Of a DNA stretch of 64,000 nt, positions 54,320 through 62,259 are shown in pieces; the stretch's first letter is position 1, and each line of letters begins with the position of its first letter. Under the pieces are notes generated by a model. The model was not told the DNA's origin and did not search any database. It saw nothing but the letters and a program-made list of their open reading frames with translations. The position numbers were made by a program, and so were the translations under genes. Origin of the DNA: an uncultured Mucilaginibacter sp. (GTDB taxonomy: Bacteria; Bacteroidota; Bacteroidia; Sphingobacteriales; Sphingobacteriaceae); contig NZ_CAITNG010000107.1 of NCBI RefSeq assembly GCF_903893715.1, forward strand, positions 1 to 64,000. The letters run 5' to 3'.

Positions 54320-54781
54320 CTATCCCAACAGATCCAACACCTGTTGCGTGGCGTTTGCATTATCGACCTTGGTAATGATATTGCTGATGGTGCCTGTTGC
54401 GTTAATGATAAAAGTGGTGCGAACCGTGCCCATATAGGTTTTGCCATACATGCTTTTTTCGCCCCAAACGCCATAGGCTTCGTTTATCACTTTATCTTCA
54501 TCGGCAATTAAAGTGAAGGGCAAGTTGTATTTGGTTTCGAATTTTTTGTGCGACTTTTCACTATCGGTACTTACACCGATAACGGCAAAACCATGTGATA
54601 CCAACGATTGGTAATTATCCCTGAAACTACAGGCTTCGGCGGTGCAGCCGGGAGTATCGTCCTTTGGGTAAAAATAAAGGATTACGTTTTTTCCTTTAAA
54701 ATCCGACAGGGAAACCATGTTTCCGTTTTGGTCCTTCGCTGTAAAACCGGGGGCTTTTTCGCCTTCTTTTAGTGTTGCCAT
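54320..54781 (-). CDS. bcp: Thioredoxin-dependent thiol peroxidase (Bcp/PrxQ)
   Basis: A 153-residue peroxiredoxin that reduces hydroperoxides at the expense of thioredoxin. The peroxidatic Cys46 and resolving Cys51 lie in YPKDDTPGCTAEACSFRD, the 5-residue spacing of the atypical PrxQ subgroup. GVSTDSEKSHKKFETKYNLPFTLIAD follows. It has no signal peptide. Its ATG overlaps the stop of the M23 gene by one base, so it is the last gene of an FAH-M23-Bcp operon. Confidence 0.95.
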   Translation of the reverse strand: MATLKEGEKAPGFTAKDQNGNMVSLSDFKGKNVILYFYPKDDTPGCTAEACSFRDNYQSLVSHGFAVIGVSTDSEKSHKKFETKYNLPFTLIADEDKVINEAYGVWGEKSMYGKTYMGTVRTTFIINATGTISNIITKVDNANATQQVLDLLG

Positions 54782-56502
54782 TATTTGTAAAAATTAGCGG
54801 TATAAGTGGTCAGGTTGTTTTTGTTATCTCCAACAGTTAATTCCAAATCATGTTTGCCCGGAATCAAATTTTCATCGACAGTGCAATTTAGCAACCTTGT
54901 TTTATAATCCCACTCGGTTAAAACCCAATGGCCATCAATTTTACAGTTGTATGTTTTTATTCCCGAAAGGTTATCGCTTATTTTAAAATGAACGAGCTTT
55001 ACCCCGGCTAAATTAGCGCCATCGTGGATGTTGAGCGGTAATACTTTGGGCGGCACGGTATCCACCCTAATCTCAAAATCGCCAAAGTTACGGGCATTGG
55101 TTTTGATGTAGCCATCCTGATAGTCGCCGCCTTCGGATGCGCCTCCAATACTCACAATTACCGCTTTATTGGCATAGTTACCGAGCGGTACATCGGGTTT
55201 TATGGATAATTCATAGCTATCGTGTATGGGCGTATAGCGGTTGTGTACATGGTGCACTATAGAATACGCACCCGGCCTTTTTGGCGATGTTGAATAGATG
55301 AAATTCAGGTCATCATACAAGTTACCCGGCTGTACCACTACTTTAATGCCGGGGGCAGTAAACTCGTCGCGTTTATCGTATTTAAACAAGGTACCATCGG
55401 GTTTTGGCTGACTTGCCGGTGGTTTTGATGATGAGTTGACCTTGAATTTTAATGTAGAAGTATTACCCGCTACATCTTTTACCACATAGCTGATGGTATG
55501 CGTGTCATCGTCGTTAAAGTTGACCAAACCCCGGTTTATGGATTGCGGGAACACGGTTATTTTATTGCCGGGCAGGATGAAGTTCTTTTGTATTTCGCGC
55601 CCGGTTTTGAGGAAATCGGGATAATCGATGATGGCGTTGATGGCGTGGGTTTGGTTGAAAGCGAAACGCTCGACGCAGAAGGTGTATACGGGATTATCAT
55701 CCACACTCAGTTGGATGGAATATACACCGTTATGATTCATCGAGGTGCTGTTCATGTCGTAGGCACTGATGCCGAAGCCTATCTGGCCGCTCAGTACAGG
55801 TATTGCAGCAGGCAGCAGGTGGTAATTGCCGTTGGCACCGGCTACTTTATGAAAGTCTTTAGCGGTATGTTCGCTAAAAGGTTCGCCGTTAAGGTGGTAA
55901 ATGTACAGGGCGCTGATAACGGGCGGCACTTTATCGCGAATGGTGAGACCGAACAGTTGGGCGTTCACGGTTTCCTCGGTTTTGGTATCGCGCAGCTCGA
56001 AATGCAAATGCGGACCTGCCGAGGCTCCGGCATTGCCCGACCAGGCGAAGACCTCATCCTTACAAACAGGCATTTGTGAGGGCAGTAAATTGATATCCAC
56101 TTCGAAGTTTTGGTATTTGTACTGCGTATCGCGTATCATTTTGGCTAAACCGGGCGCAAATTTTGACAAATGCCCGTAAACGCTGGTATAACCATTGGGA
56201 TGGGTGATGTACACCGCATTGCCAAAACCACCAAATTGTACCTTTAACCGCGACACGTAGCCATCGGCAACGGCGTGGACGGGGTAGCCAATGCTTTGGT
56301 TGGTTTTGAAGTCGAGCCCGGCATGGAAGTGGTTGGAACGCAACTCGCCAAAGGAGCCGGCCGTGGTAGGCACCAGATCGAGCGGGTACCTGAAAAAGTT
56401 TTGCGGGTAGGGGCGACTTTGGATGATATCCTGCGCAAGCACAACAAAACAAACCGCAGTAAAAACGAACAGGCAGGTAATGAACTTCAATACTATCCTC
56501 AC
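54781..56502 (-). CDS. M23-family (LytM) metallopeptidase, secreted
   Basis: A 573-residue protein with a GTG start and an N-terminal signal segment (about 1-23). The LytM domain lies near the N-terminus (about 45-190), with zinc ligands His60 and Asp64 in HAGLD and His165/His167 in HLHFE. The remaining 380 residues are beta-rich, immunoglobulin-like modules (DNPVYTFCVERF, VKDVAGNTSTLKFKV, DNLSGIKTYNCKI). It probably trims peptidoglycan cross-bridges in the periplasm. It overlaps its upstream neighbour by 4 nt and bcp by 1 nt, so the three genes are translationally linked though functionally unrelated at first sight. Confidence 0.9.
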   Translation of the reverse strand: MRIVLKFITCLFVFTAVCFVVLAQDIIQSRPYPQNFFRYPLDLVPTTAGSFGELRSNHFHAGLDFKTNQSIGYPVHAVADGYVSRLKVQFGGFGNAVYITHPNGYTSVYGHLSKFAPGLAKMIRDTQYKYQNFEVDINLLPSQMPVCKDEVFAWSGNAGASAGPHLHFELRDTKTEETVNAQLFGLTIRDKVPPVISALYIYHLNGEPFSEHTAKDFHKVAGANGNYHLLPAAIPVLSGQIGFGISAYDMNSTSMNHNGVYSIQLSVDDNPVYTFCVERFAFNQTHAINAIIDYPDFLKTGREIQKNFILPGNKITVFPQSINRGLVNFNDDDTHTISYVVKDVAGNTSTLKFKVNSSSKPPASQPKPDGTLFKYDKRDEFTAPGIKVVVQPGNLYDDLNFIYSTSPKRPGAYSIVHHVHNRYTPIHDSYELSIKPDVPLGNYANKAVIVSIGGASEGGDYQDGYIKTNARNFGDFEIRVDTVPPKVLPLNIHDGANLAGVKLVHFKISDNLSGIKTYNCKIDGHWVLTEWDYKTRLLNCTVDENLIPGKHDLELTVGDNKNNLTTYTANFYK

Positions 56503-57110
56503 TTTATATAAAAATCAAGCAGTTTTTCATTTTCAAGATAGCCTTCGAGGTGGTCGCCGATGCTTACTTTAGATACGCCCGGCGGCGTGCCGGTAAATAT
56601 CAGGTCACCCTTTTTTAGAGTGATGTAGCCGGATACAAAAGCGATGATTTTTTCGAAAGAGAAAAGCAGGTCGGTGGTGCTGCCCTGCTGTCTTGTTTCG
56701 CCGTTGATATCGAGGTGAAAGTTGAGTTTGTATAGATCGGCAAACTTATCTTTCGGTATAAAGTTGCTTACCGGAGCCGAATTATCAAACGCTTTGGCGA
56801 GCTCCCAGGGCAGGCCTTTTTCTTTATGGCGGCTTTGAATATCGCGGGCGGTAAAATCGATACCGAGGGCCAGTTCATCATAATAGTTGGCAGCAAACTT
56901 TTCGCTGATGTTTTTTCCTTCTTTGCACACTTTGAGCACGATTTCGATTTCGTGGTGCACATCCTGCGAAAAATCGGGATGATAAAAGGGTTTGTTGTCT
57001 TTGAGTAAAGCCGTATCGGGCTTCATAAAAATTACCGGTACGGTGGGTACGGGGTTGTTCAGTTCTTTGGCGTGTTCGGCGTAATTACGGCCAATGGCGA
57101 TGATCTTCAT
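56499..57110 (-). CDS. Fumarylacetoacetate hydrolase family protein
   Basis: A 203-residue single-domain FAH fold enzyme. Metal ligands are visible as EIEIVL (Glu54, Glu56) and an aspartate in GIDFTARDIQ (about residue 88). The usual GDLIFTGTPPGVSKVSIGD motif is near the C-terminus. Small FAH members act as acylpyruvate hydrolases or oxaloacetate decarboxylases; the substrate cannot be fixed from sequence alone. It is the first gene of the overlapping FAH-M23-Bcp operon. Confidence 0.9.
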   Translation of the reverse strand: MKIIAIGRNYAEHAKELNNPVPTVPVIFMKPDTALLKDNKPFYHPDFSQDVHHEIEIVLKVCKEGKNISEKFAANYYDELALGIDFTARDIQSRHKEKGLPWELAKAFDNSAPVSNFIPKDKFADLYKLNFHLDINGETRQQGSTTDLLFSFEKIIAFVSGYITLKKGDLIFTGTPPGVSKVSIGDHLEGYLENEKLLDFYIK

Positions 57111-57128
57111 GGATAGCGAATTTAGGAA

Positions 57129-57188
57129 AAATGTGCGAATGTGCAGATGTGCAAATGTGCAAATGATTTTTTATTTCGGAAGTCGGAT
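57129..57188. repeat. GTGCAAATGTGC and TTTCGGAAG word repeats
   Basis: Four quasi-copies of ATGTGC(A/G)AATG follow each other at 57129-57163, then a TTTCGGAAGTCGGATTT block. Complementary forms of the first words occur at 48858-48892, and of the second at 14296-14380 and 16990-17095. Confidence 0.7.
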
Positions 57189-57221
57189 TTAGCGCGGTAG
57201 GAAGATAAGCGACTTTAAAAA

Positions 57222-57743
57222 CTAAAGTATCGCAATCCTTTTGTAAACCGATTCGCTGCCGATGACGAGGCGGACAAAGTAAAAGCCGCTGGGCAGTTTG
57301 CTGTTGATGTTGAAGGTAAACTTCTGTTCGCCGGAATCAACGCGTTGTGAGAACAGGGTCATGATATCGTTACCCAGAATGTCCATAATTTTGATGGTAA
57401 CGTTGCTGTTTTTGGCCACGTTGTAACGCAGGTTTATCTGATCGGAAATGGGGTTGGGGTAAACCTGTACGTTGGTGATCACTTTGGCCGGTTCGTACTT
57501 TGGAAACGCGGGTTTGGTGATGCTGCTGCCACCATAAATGGTAATGGCGGGTTTTAAAGGGGGCAATTCGTGGAGGCCGTTTTTGAGGTACGATTTGTCG
57601 TTTTTATTCGGGAAAACTTTGTTCAATTTATTTGTATCCCTCTTCATCGGTTTGGTGCCGTCTGCATGGACATAGTTTATGCAGGACGCCATCGCGACAA
57701 ACAAGAGAAATAAATAAACTAAAGGATAGTAAGTTTTCTTCAT
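57222..57743 (-). CDS. Small protein with type IX secretion C-terminal sorting domain
   Basis: A 173-residue protein with a signal/lipoprotein-like N-terminus (MKKTYYPLVYLFLLFVAMASC) and a charged linker. The type A sorting domain covers about residues 90-173, with VQVYPNPISDQINLRYN, VTIKIMDILGNDIMTLF and LPSGFYFVRLVIGSESVYKRIAIL. That domain directs export through the type IX system, which is specific to Bacteroidota. No catalytic domain remains between signal and tag, so the cargo itself is only about 65 residues. A strong promoter lies upstream (57755-57787). Confidence 0.88.
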   Translation of the reverse strand: MKKTYYPLVYLFLLFVAMASCINYVHADGTKPMKRDTNKLNKVFPNKNDKSYLKNGLHELPPLKPAITIYGGSSITKPAFPKYEPAKVITNVQVYPNPISDQINLRYNVAKNSNVTIKIMDILGNDIMTLFSQRVDSGEQKFTFNINSKLPSGFYFVRLVIGSESVYKRIAIL

Positions 57744-57754
57744 AGAAATATTTA

Positions 57755-57787
57755 CAAAAGTATAAATAAAAACGCGTTCATTTCAAA
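57755..57787 (-). promoter_or_regulatory. Promoter of the T9SS-tagged gene
   Basis: On the minus strand, TTTG (57784-57787), a 21-bp spacer, then TACTTTTG (57755-57762), consensus. It lies 11 nt upstream of the ATG. Confidence 0.65.
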
Positions 57788-57987
57788 TAGTGCTTGGTTA
57801 AATAATATTTTTAACAAAATTTAACAAAAAAATGAAGCGCTTTTTCTATACCCTCATATTAGATTTATATACGTAAAAAACGTTTAATATGTTTTAAAAA
57901 TAGTGCCGTTTTTTGTGACTGTTTTGCATAGCAAGATAACCCCGGGATTGCACCGGGATTTTATTTGGGGAAGGTGTAGCCGGGAAA

Positions 57988-58242
57988 CTATTTATACTTT
58001 ATTTTATAAACCATGATGGTTGAGGCGAACACAAAAGTAATGGCATTGGCCACCGCTACCGGCCACTGGGTGCTTAAAACGCCATAAATGAGCCATAGCA
58101 ATGTGCCAATGGTAAAAAAGGTGTACATGGTTAACGATATGCCCGAAGTATCCCTGGTGCGGATGGTTTTAACGGCCTGCGGCAAAAAGGATATGGTGGT
58201 GCCAAAAGCAGCCATATAGCCAATGATGGTAGTCAAATTCAT
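57988..58242 (-). CDS. SemiSWEET sugar transporter family protein
   Basis: An 84-residue protein with three membrane helices, one half of a SWEET transporter. The PQ motif lies in the first helix (SFLPQAVKTIRTRDTSGIS), and the third helix has the conserved asparagine of VANAITFVFAS. SemiSWEETs work as homodimers carrying sugars such as sucrose down their gradient. The ATG at 58242 is preferred to a TTG three codons earlier. It is 29 nt after the amino-acid permease gene on the same strand. Confidence 0.9.
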   Translation of the reverse strand: MNLTTIIGYMAAFGTTISFLPQAVKTIRTRDTSGISLTMYTFFTIGTLLWLIYGVLSTQWPVAVANAITFVFASTIMVYKIKYK

Positions 58243-58271
58243 ATCCCGCAAAGGTACGCTTTTAAGGGCGT

Positions 58272-60005
58272 TTAACCTGCCGGTTGGGTTGCTAATTTAC
58301 TCTTTTTGATGCTATAGCTAAAATAAATGACCAAGCCAATAATTAACCAAATAATAAAGCGCAACCAGTTGGTGGTTCCCAGCTCCGTCATCAAATAAAA
58401 GCAGGACACGAGGCCGAGTACCGGGATGAGCGAGAAGTTTTTGATAAAGCCTACGATGGTGATGGCCAATACCAGTATGGTGAAAGCAAAGTAGGGGATT
58501 TTAGTCATGAAAACCTGAGTGGCGGTGTGTGTGGCATCGCCATCGGTGTATTTAAAGAAGAAATCGCTGAAAAAATGCGGCAGTTGCCATTGGGTAATGG
58601 CCACGGAAACAATGAGTAGGGCCGGAACGATAAATTTACCGTTAACGTAGGGCAATTTGAATTTGCCTTCGGCTTTTTCGCTTTGGGGTAAAATCAGGAT
58701 GCCGCCGCAAACCAATACAAAGGCAAACAGCGTGCCTATGCTGCACAGGGCTGTAGCAATCTCCGAATCCAAAAACAGCGCCGGAATACCTACCACCAAA
58801 CCGGTGATGATGGTTGAAAATGAGGGCGTATGGAATTTGGGGTGCAGTTTTGAAAACTTAGGGGGCAACAGGCCATCGCGGCTCATGCTCATCCATATAC
58901 GGGGCTGGCCTATCTGGAAAACCAGCAACACGGAAGTGGTGGCCACTATGGCACTCAGAGCGATGATGCCGCCCAAAAAGTTGAGGCCGCGCTCGTTAAA
59001 GGCATTGGCTAAAAAGTCGGCGGTGTTTAGTTTGGAGTATTTAACCATGCCGGTTAATACCAGGGCGATGAGCACATATAAAACTGTACAAATGGCCAGT
59101 GAGTAAAACATGCCGCGGGGCAAATCGCGCTGGGGGTTTTTACATTCTTCGGCGGTGGTGGATATGGCATCGAAACCGATATAGGCGAAGAATACAGCCG
59201 AAACGCCCTTCATTACACCGGCAAACTTGTTAGGTAAAAAGGGCACCCAGTTGGCAGGGTTTACATAATAAAAGCCGATGATAATAACCGCAGCAACTAC
59301 GAGTAGTTTAAACAGCACCATCATGTTGCTTGCTTTACGCGATTCGCTGATGCCGATGTATACCAGGTAGGTAATAAACGCAGTAATAGCCAAAGCGGGG
59401 ATATTTAAGATAACGGGCAACGAACCGATATGCGGTGCGTTTACCCACATGTTGTGCAGGGGCAGAAAGTCGGCGGCGGTAGGGTAGTGGGCGGCTAATT
59501 TTTCGAGGTATTGGGTATTGCCGCTTTTTACGTCGAAAAAGCTGTTGCTTAAAAAATCGGGGATATGCAGGCCTATGTTGTGCAAAAAGCTGGTGAGGTT
59601 GCCCGACCATGAAATAGCCACGGTGATGTTACCAACGGCATATTCCATTACCAAATCCCAACCGATTATCCAGGCGATGATTTCGCCGAAGGCAGCATAA
59701 GAATAGGTGTACGCACTGCCCGACATGGGTATGCGCGAAGCGAACTCGGCATAGCAAAGGGCCGAAAAACCGCAGGCAACGGCGCAAATCAAAAACAAAA
59801 AGATAACGCCGGGGCCACCATCAAAACAAGCCTGGCCAACGGTACTGAAAATACCGGCGCCTATTACGGCGGCTATGCCGAGGGCGGTCAAATCGCGGAC
59901 GGTGAGCACTTTGTTGAGGGATATGCCATGCCCGTCGTCTACACCGGCTTTGGCATCGGCTACTATCTTTTCTATCGACTTTTTGCGGAATATATTTGTT
60001 GCCAT
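58272..60005 (-). CDS. APC-superfamily amino acid permease
   Basis: A 577-residue secondary transporter with about 12-14 membrane helices. Motifs include the unwound first helix GIAAVIGAGIFSTVG and CYAEFASRIPMSGSAYTYSYAAFGEIIAWIIGWDL. GVSAVFFAYIGFDAISTTAEECKNPQRDLPRG follows, diagnostic of the cationic amino-acid transporter-like group. An insertion of about 60 residues between early helices (FFDVKSGNTQYLEKLAAHY...) may be an extracellular loop. It takes up or exchanges amino acids; the substrate is unknown. Confidence 0.92.
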   Translation of the reverse strand: MATNIFRKKSIEKIVADAKAGVDDGHGISLNKVLTVRDLTALGIAAVIGAGIFSTVGQACFDGGPGVIFLFLICAVACGFSALCYAEFASRIPMSGSAYTYSYAAFGEIIAWIIGWDLVMEYAVGNITVAISWSGNLTSFLHNIGLHIPDFLSNSFFDVKSGNTQYLEKLAAHYPTAADFLPLHNMWVNAPHIGSLPVILNIPALAITAFITYLVYIGISESRKASNMMVLFKLLVVAAVIIIGFYYVNPANWVPFLPNKFAGVMKGVSAVFFAYIGFDAISTTAEECKNPQRDLPRGMFYSLAICTVLYVLIALVLTGMVKYSKLNTADFLANAFNERGLNFLGGIIALSAIVATTSVLLVFQIGQPRIWMSMSRDGLLPPKFSKLHPKFHTPSFSTIITGLVVGIPALFLDSEIATALCSIGTLFAFVLVCGGILILPQSEKAEGKFKLPYVNGKFIVPALLIVSVAITQWQLPHFFSDFFFKYTDGDATHTATQVFMTKIPYFAFTILVLAITIVGFIKNFSLIPVLGLVSCFYLMTELGTTNWLRFIIWLIIGLVIYFSYSIKKSKLATQPAG

Positions 60006-60084
60006 TTACGTGTTTAAAGCTTAAAACCAAACATAACCATTTTTTTGCATTGAATAAATACGCTATTGTAACTAACTTGCGCGG

Positions 60085-60756
60085 ATGAAGGGCAATATTG
60101 TCGATATCCTAAAAAAACTTAGGTTTTTACTCGTTCCGTACCTGGTTATTTTGTGTTTTTGTTTTGTAATAAAGGCTTTGTACAGCAAAGAGGTAATATA
60201 CTATACCGTTAACAGCTGGCATTTTGCCTTTGGCGATGTGATATTCCCGCTGTTTACCGATATGGGCGATGGGCTGTTTGTGGTGGCCATTGCGCTTGTT
60301 GCATTGGCATATAATTACCGGGTAGGTTTCCTGCTGGCTACGAGCTATTCGATTACATCGCTGGTGGCGCAGGCTTTAAAGCGGATCATTCGCACGCCAA
60401 GGCCTATGGCTTATTTTCATGGCACCGGCCACATGTATTTGGTAAAAGGCATACCGATGCTCAATTCACTTAGTTTCCCTTCGGGGCATACTATTTCGGC
60501 GTTTTCGGCGGCGGTGGTATTGACCTATATCACACCAAAAAAGCAATGGGGCTTGTTTTATTTGCTGATTGCGATACTGATAGGTTACTCGCGCATGTAC
60601 TTAAGCGAGCATTTTTTTGAGGATGTGGTGGGCGGGTCGGCCATTGGCCTGTTTGTAACCGTGTTTTGGGTAAGCTGGATAGACAAGAAAGCATTCATCC
60701 AATCGCCGGCATGGGATAAGGGGCTGATCGATACTATTCGCGGAAAAAAGGTTTAG
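60085..60756 (+). CDS. PAP2-family phosphatase
   Basis: A 223-residue integral membrane phosphatase with about six helices. All three catalytic signatures are intact: KRIIRTPRP (99-107), PSGH (132-135) and SRMYLSEHFFEDV (from Ser169, with Arg170, His176 and Asp180). Likely substrates are undecaprenyl pyrophosphate, phosphatidylglycerophosphate or lipid A phosphate. It is a single gene divergent from the permease. Confidence 0.92.
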   Translation: MKGNIVDILKKLRFLLVPYLVILCFCFVIKALYSKEVIYYTVNSWHFAFGDVIFPLFTDMGDGLFVVAIALVALAYNYRVGFLLATSYSITSLVAQALKRIIRTPRPMAYFHGTGHMYLVKGIPMLNSLSFPSGHTISAFSAAVVLTYITPKKQWGLFYLLIAILIGYSRMYLSEHFFEDVVGGSAIGLFVTVFWVSWIDKKAFIQSPAWDKGLIDTIRGKKV

Positions 60757-60813
60757 CGCATGATCTTTCTGAATGTTAAACTGCTTTAATAACACACCCC
60801 TGCACCCCTCTCA

Positions 60814-60831
60814 TCCCGATAGTTATCGGGA
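60814..60831. repeat. 18-bp palindrome, variant copy (TCCCGATAGTTATCGGGA)
   Basis: One base differs from the other three copies. It is flanked by CCCCTC and GAGGGG-type runs, giving an extended hairpin in the convergent PAP2-DUF1634 spacer. Confidence 0.8.
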
Positions 60832-60917
60832 GGGGAATCGCCCAGCCCACAATTTTTTGTTTGTGTAAAGCCCCGCTTTTGCCAAAAACTATTCAAAAAA
60901 GAAATGAAATACCGGAA

Positions 60918-61313
60918 CTATCCTCCGAAGCCGCCCAGCATGCTAAACATAATGATGGCGAGGACGACGAGCGTGATGGTTACATACAAGTAATCCTTTT
61001 CAGCGATAAAGCCGATGGCCGAGGTTAACACACGGGCGATAGGGGTAGCAATCAGTAAAATGATACCCAACTGGATAATGGCCCTGCCCTTAAACGCGAA
61101 TACGCCTTCAATGATATCAACAAATTTAGTGGTGAGACTGGGTTCGCCTTTAAATTGAGAGTAATCTATTGTGGTTTGGCCGTGCCTGTAGAGGTAAACT
61201 ATCCCACCAAATATGACCACTGCCATAGACAAAAGTACCCCCCAACGCAGCAGCGAGCCGATAAACAGTTGGATATCCCTGTCGCCTTTGATTTGTTTGG
61301 TATTTTTTTTCAT
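60918..61313 (-). CDS. DUF1634 domain membrane protein
   Basis: A 131-residue protein with three membrane helices (about 25-46, 74-96 and 103-128) and the family pattern LLRWGVLLSMAVVIFGGIVYLYRHG, then IIQLGIILLIATPIARVLTSAIGF. Its function is unknown, but DUF1634 is typically encoded beside TauE/SafE transporters. Here the two genes overlap by 4 nt (ATGA), implying a partner or accessory subunit. Confidence 0.88.
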   Translation of the reverse strand: MKKNTKQIKGDRDIQLFIGSLLRWGVLLSMAVVIFGGIVYLYRHGQTTIDYSQFKGEPSLTTKFVDIIEGVFAFKGRAIIQLGIILLIATPIARVLTSAIGFIAEKDYLYVTITLVVLAIIMFSMLGGFGG

Positions 61314-62143
61314 AAGGTGCCCGAAATGCCTTTGTAAATCATTTGTATAGCCAGCACGGTAACTACAATGGCAAAAAAGTATTTTAGTTTTTTTGACTGT
61401 GAGTGTACCAATATTTTTGAACCGGTAAAGGCGCCAAGCAATACACCAATTACCACAGGCATGGCCAGGCCGGGGTCGATATAGCCGCGCTGCAGGTAAA
61501 CCACAGCGCTGGCGGCGGCGGTAACTCCGATCATAAAATTACTGGTGGTGGTGGATACTTTGAAAGGTACGCGCATAATGCCATCCATGGCTACAACCTT
61601 TAACGCGCCCGAGCCGATACCCAACAGGCCCGACATGGCGCCGGCCAAAATCATCATCAAAAAACTACCGCCTACGTTGGTAACGTTATAGGCAATAGGT
61701 TCGCCGTTGGAAGGGTAGGTGCCGTTAAGTTTTAATATTTCGGCCGGTTTGCTTTTTTTGCGTTCGATGTATTCGGCCCGTTTGATGAGTGAAGTAACTG
61801 CGGAAAAAATCAATACTACACCAAAAAGTATAGCGATGTATTGTACGGGCAGGTATTTGGCCATCACCGCGCCGGTTATGGCACCGCTTGTGGTGGCTAT
61901 CTCCAAAAACATGCCGAGGCGCATATTGGTGATGCCTTCTTTAACATAAGCCGCTGCCGAGCCCGAAGAAGTGGCGATAACCGAAACCAATGAAGCCCCG
62001 ATGGCGTAATGGATATTTACGTGCAATAGTATACTAAGCAAGGGGATGATAACCACGCCGCCGCCCAGGCCGGTAAGCGAACCGACAAGCCCTGCGACAT
62101 AAGCACCGACCAAGATAATCAGGGTTAATACAAGTACAGTCAT
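61310..62143 (-). CDS. TauE/SafE-family sulfite/organosulfur exporter
   Basis: A 277-residue membrane protein with two internally similar halves. Each begins with a GxGG-type motif: GSLTGLGGGVVIIPLL in the first and AGAMSGLLGIGSGALKVVAM in the second. There are about eight helices. Family members export sulfite, sulfoacetate or related anions. It is the first gene of a two-gene operon with DUF1634. Confidence 0.92.
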   Translation of the reverse strand: MTVLVLTLIILVGAYVAGLVGSLTGLGGGVVIIPLLSILLHVNIHYAIGASLVSVIATSSGSAAAYVKEGITNMRLGMFLEIATTSGAITGAVMAKYLPVQYIAILFGVVLIFSAVTSLIKRAEYIERKKSKPAEILKLNGTYPSNGEPIAYNVTNVGGSFLMMILAGAMSGLLGIGSGALKVVAMDGIMRVPFKVSTTTSNFMIGVTAAASAVVYLQRGYIDPGLAMPVVIGVLLGAFTGSKILVHSQSKKLKYFFAIVVTVLAIQMIYKGISGTL

Positions 62144-62197
62144 GTTTTTGTATCGGCTAAAGTACTAATATCTTGTTAAGCGCAAGTGTAATAAAAC

Positions 62198-62239
62198 AAA
62201 AAAAGCCCCCGTCCCGATAGCTATCGGGACGGGGGCTTT
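62198..62239 (-). terminator. Terminator of the TonB-dependent receptor, containing the 18-bp palindrome
   Basis: A perfect 19-bp palindromic stem (62202-62220 with 62221-62239) is followed on the minus strand by seven T residues, 20 nt after the receptor stop. Its centre is the TCCCGATAGCTATCGGGA repeat. Confidence 0.9.
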
Positions 62240-62259
62240 GAATATTACGGTTAGTTATA

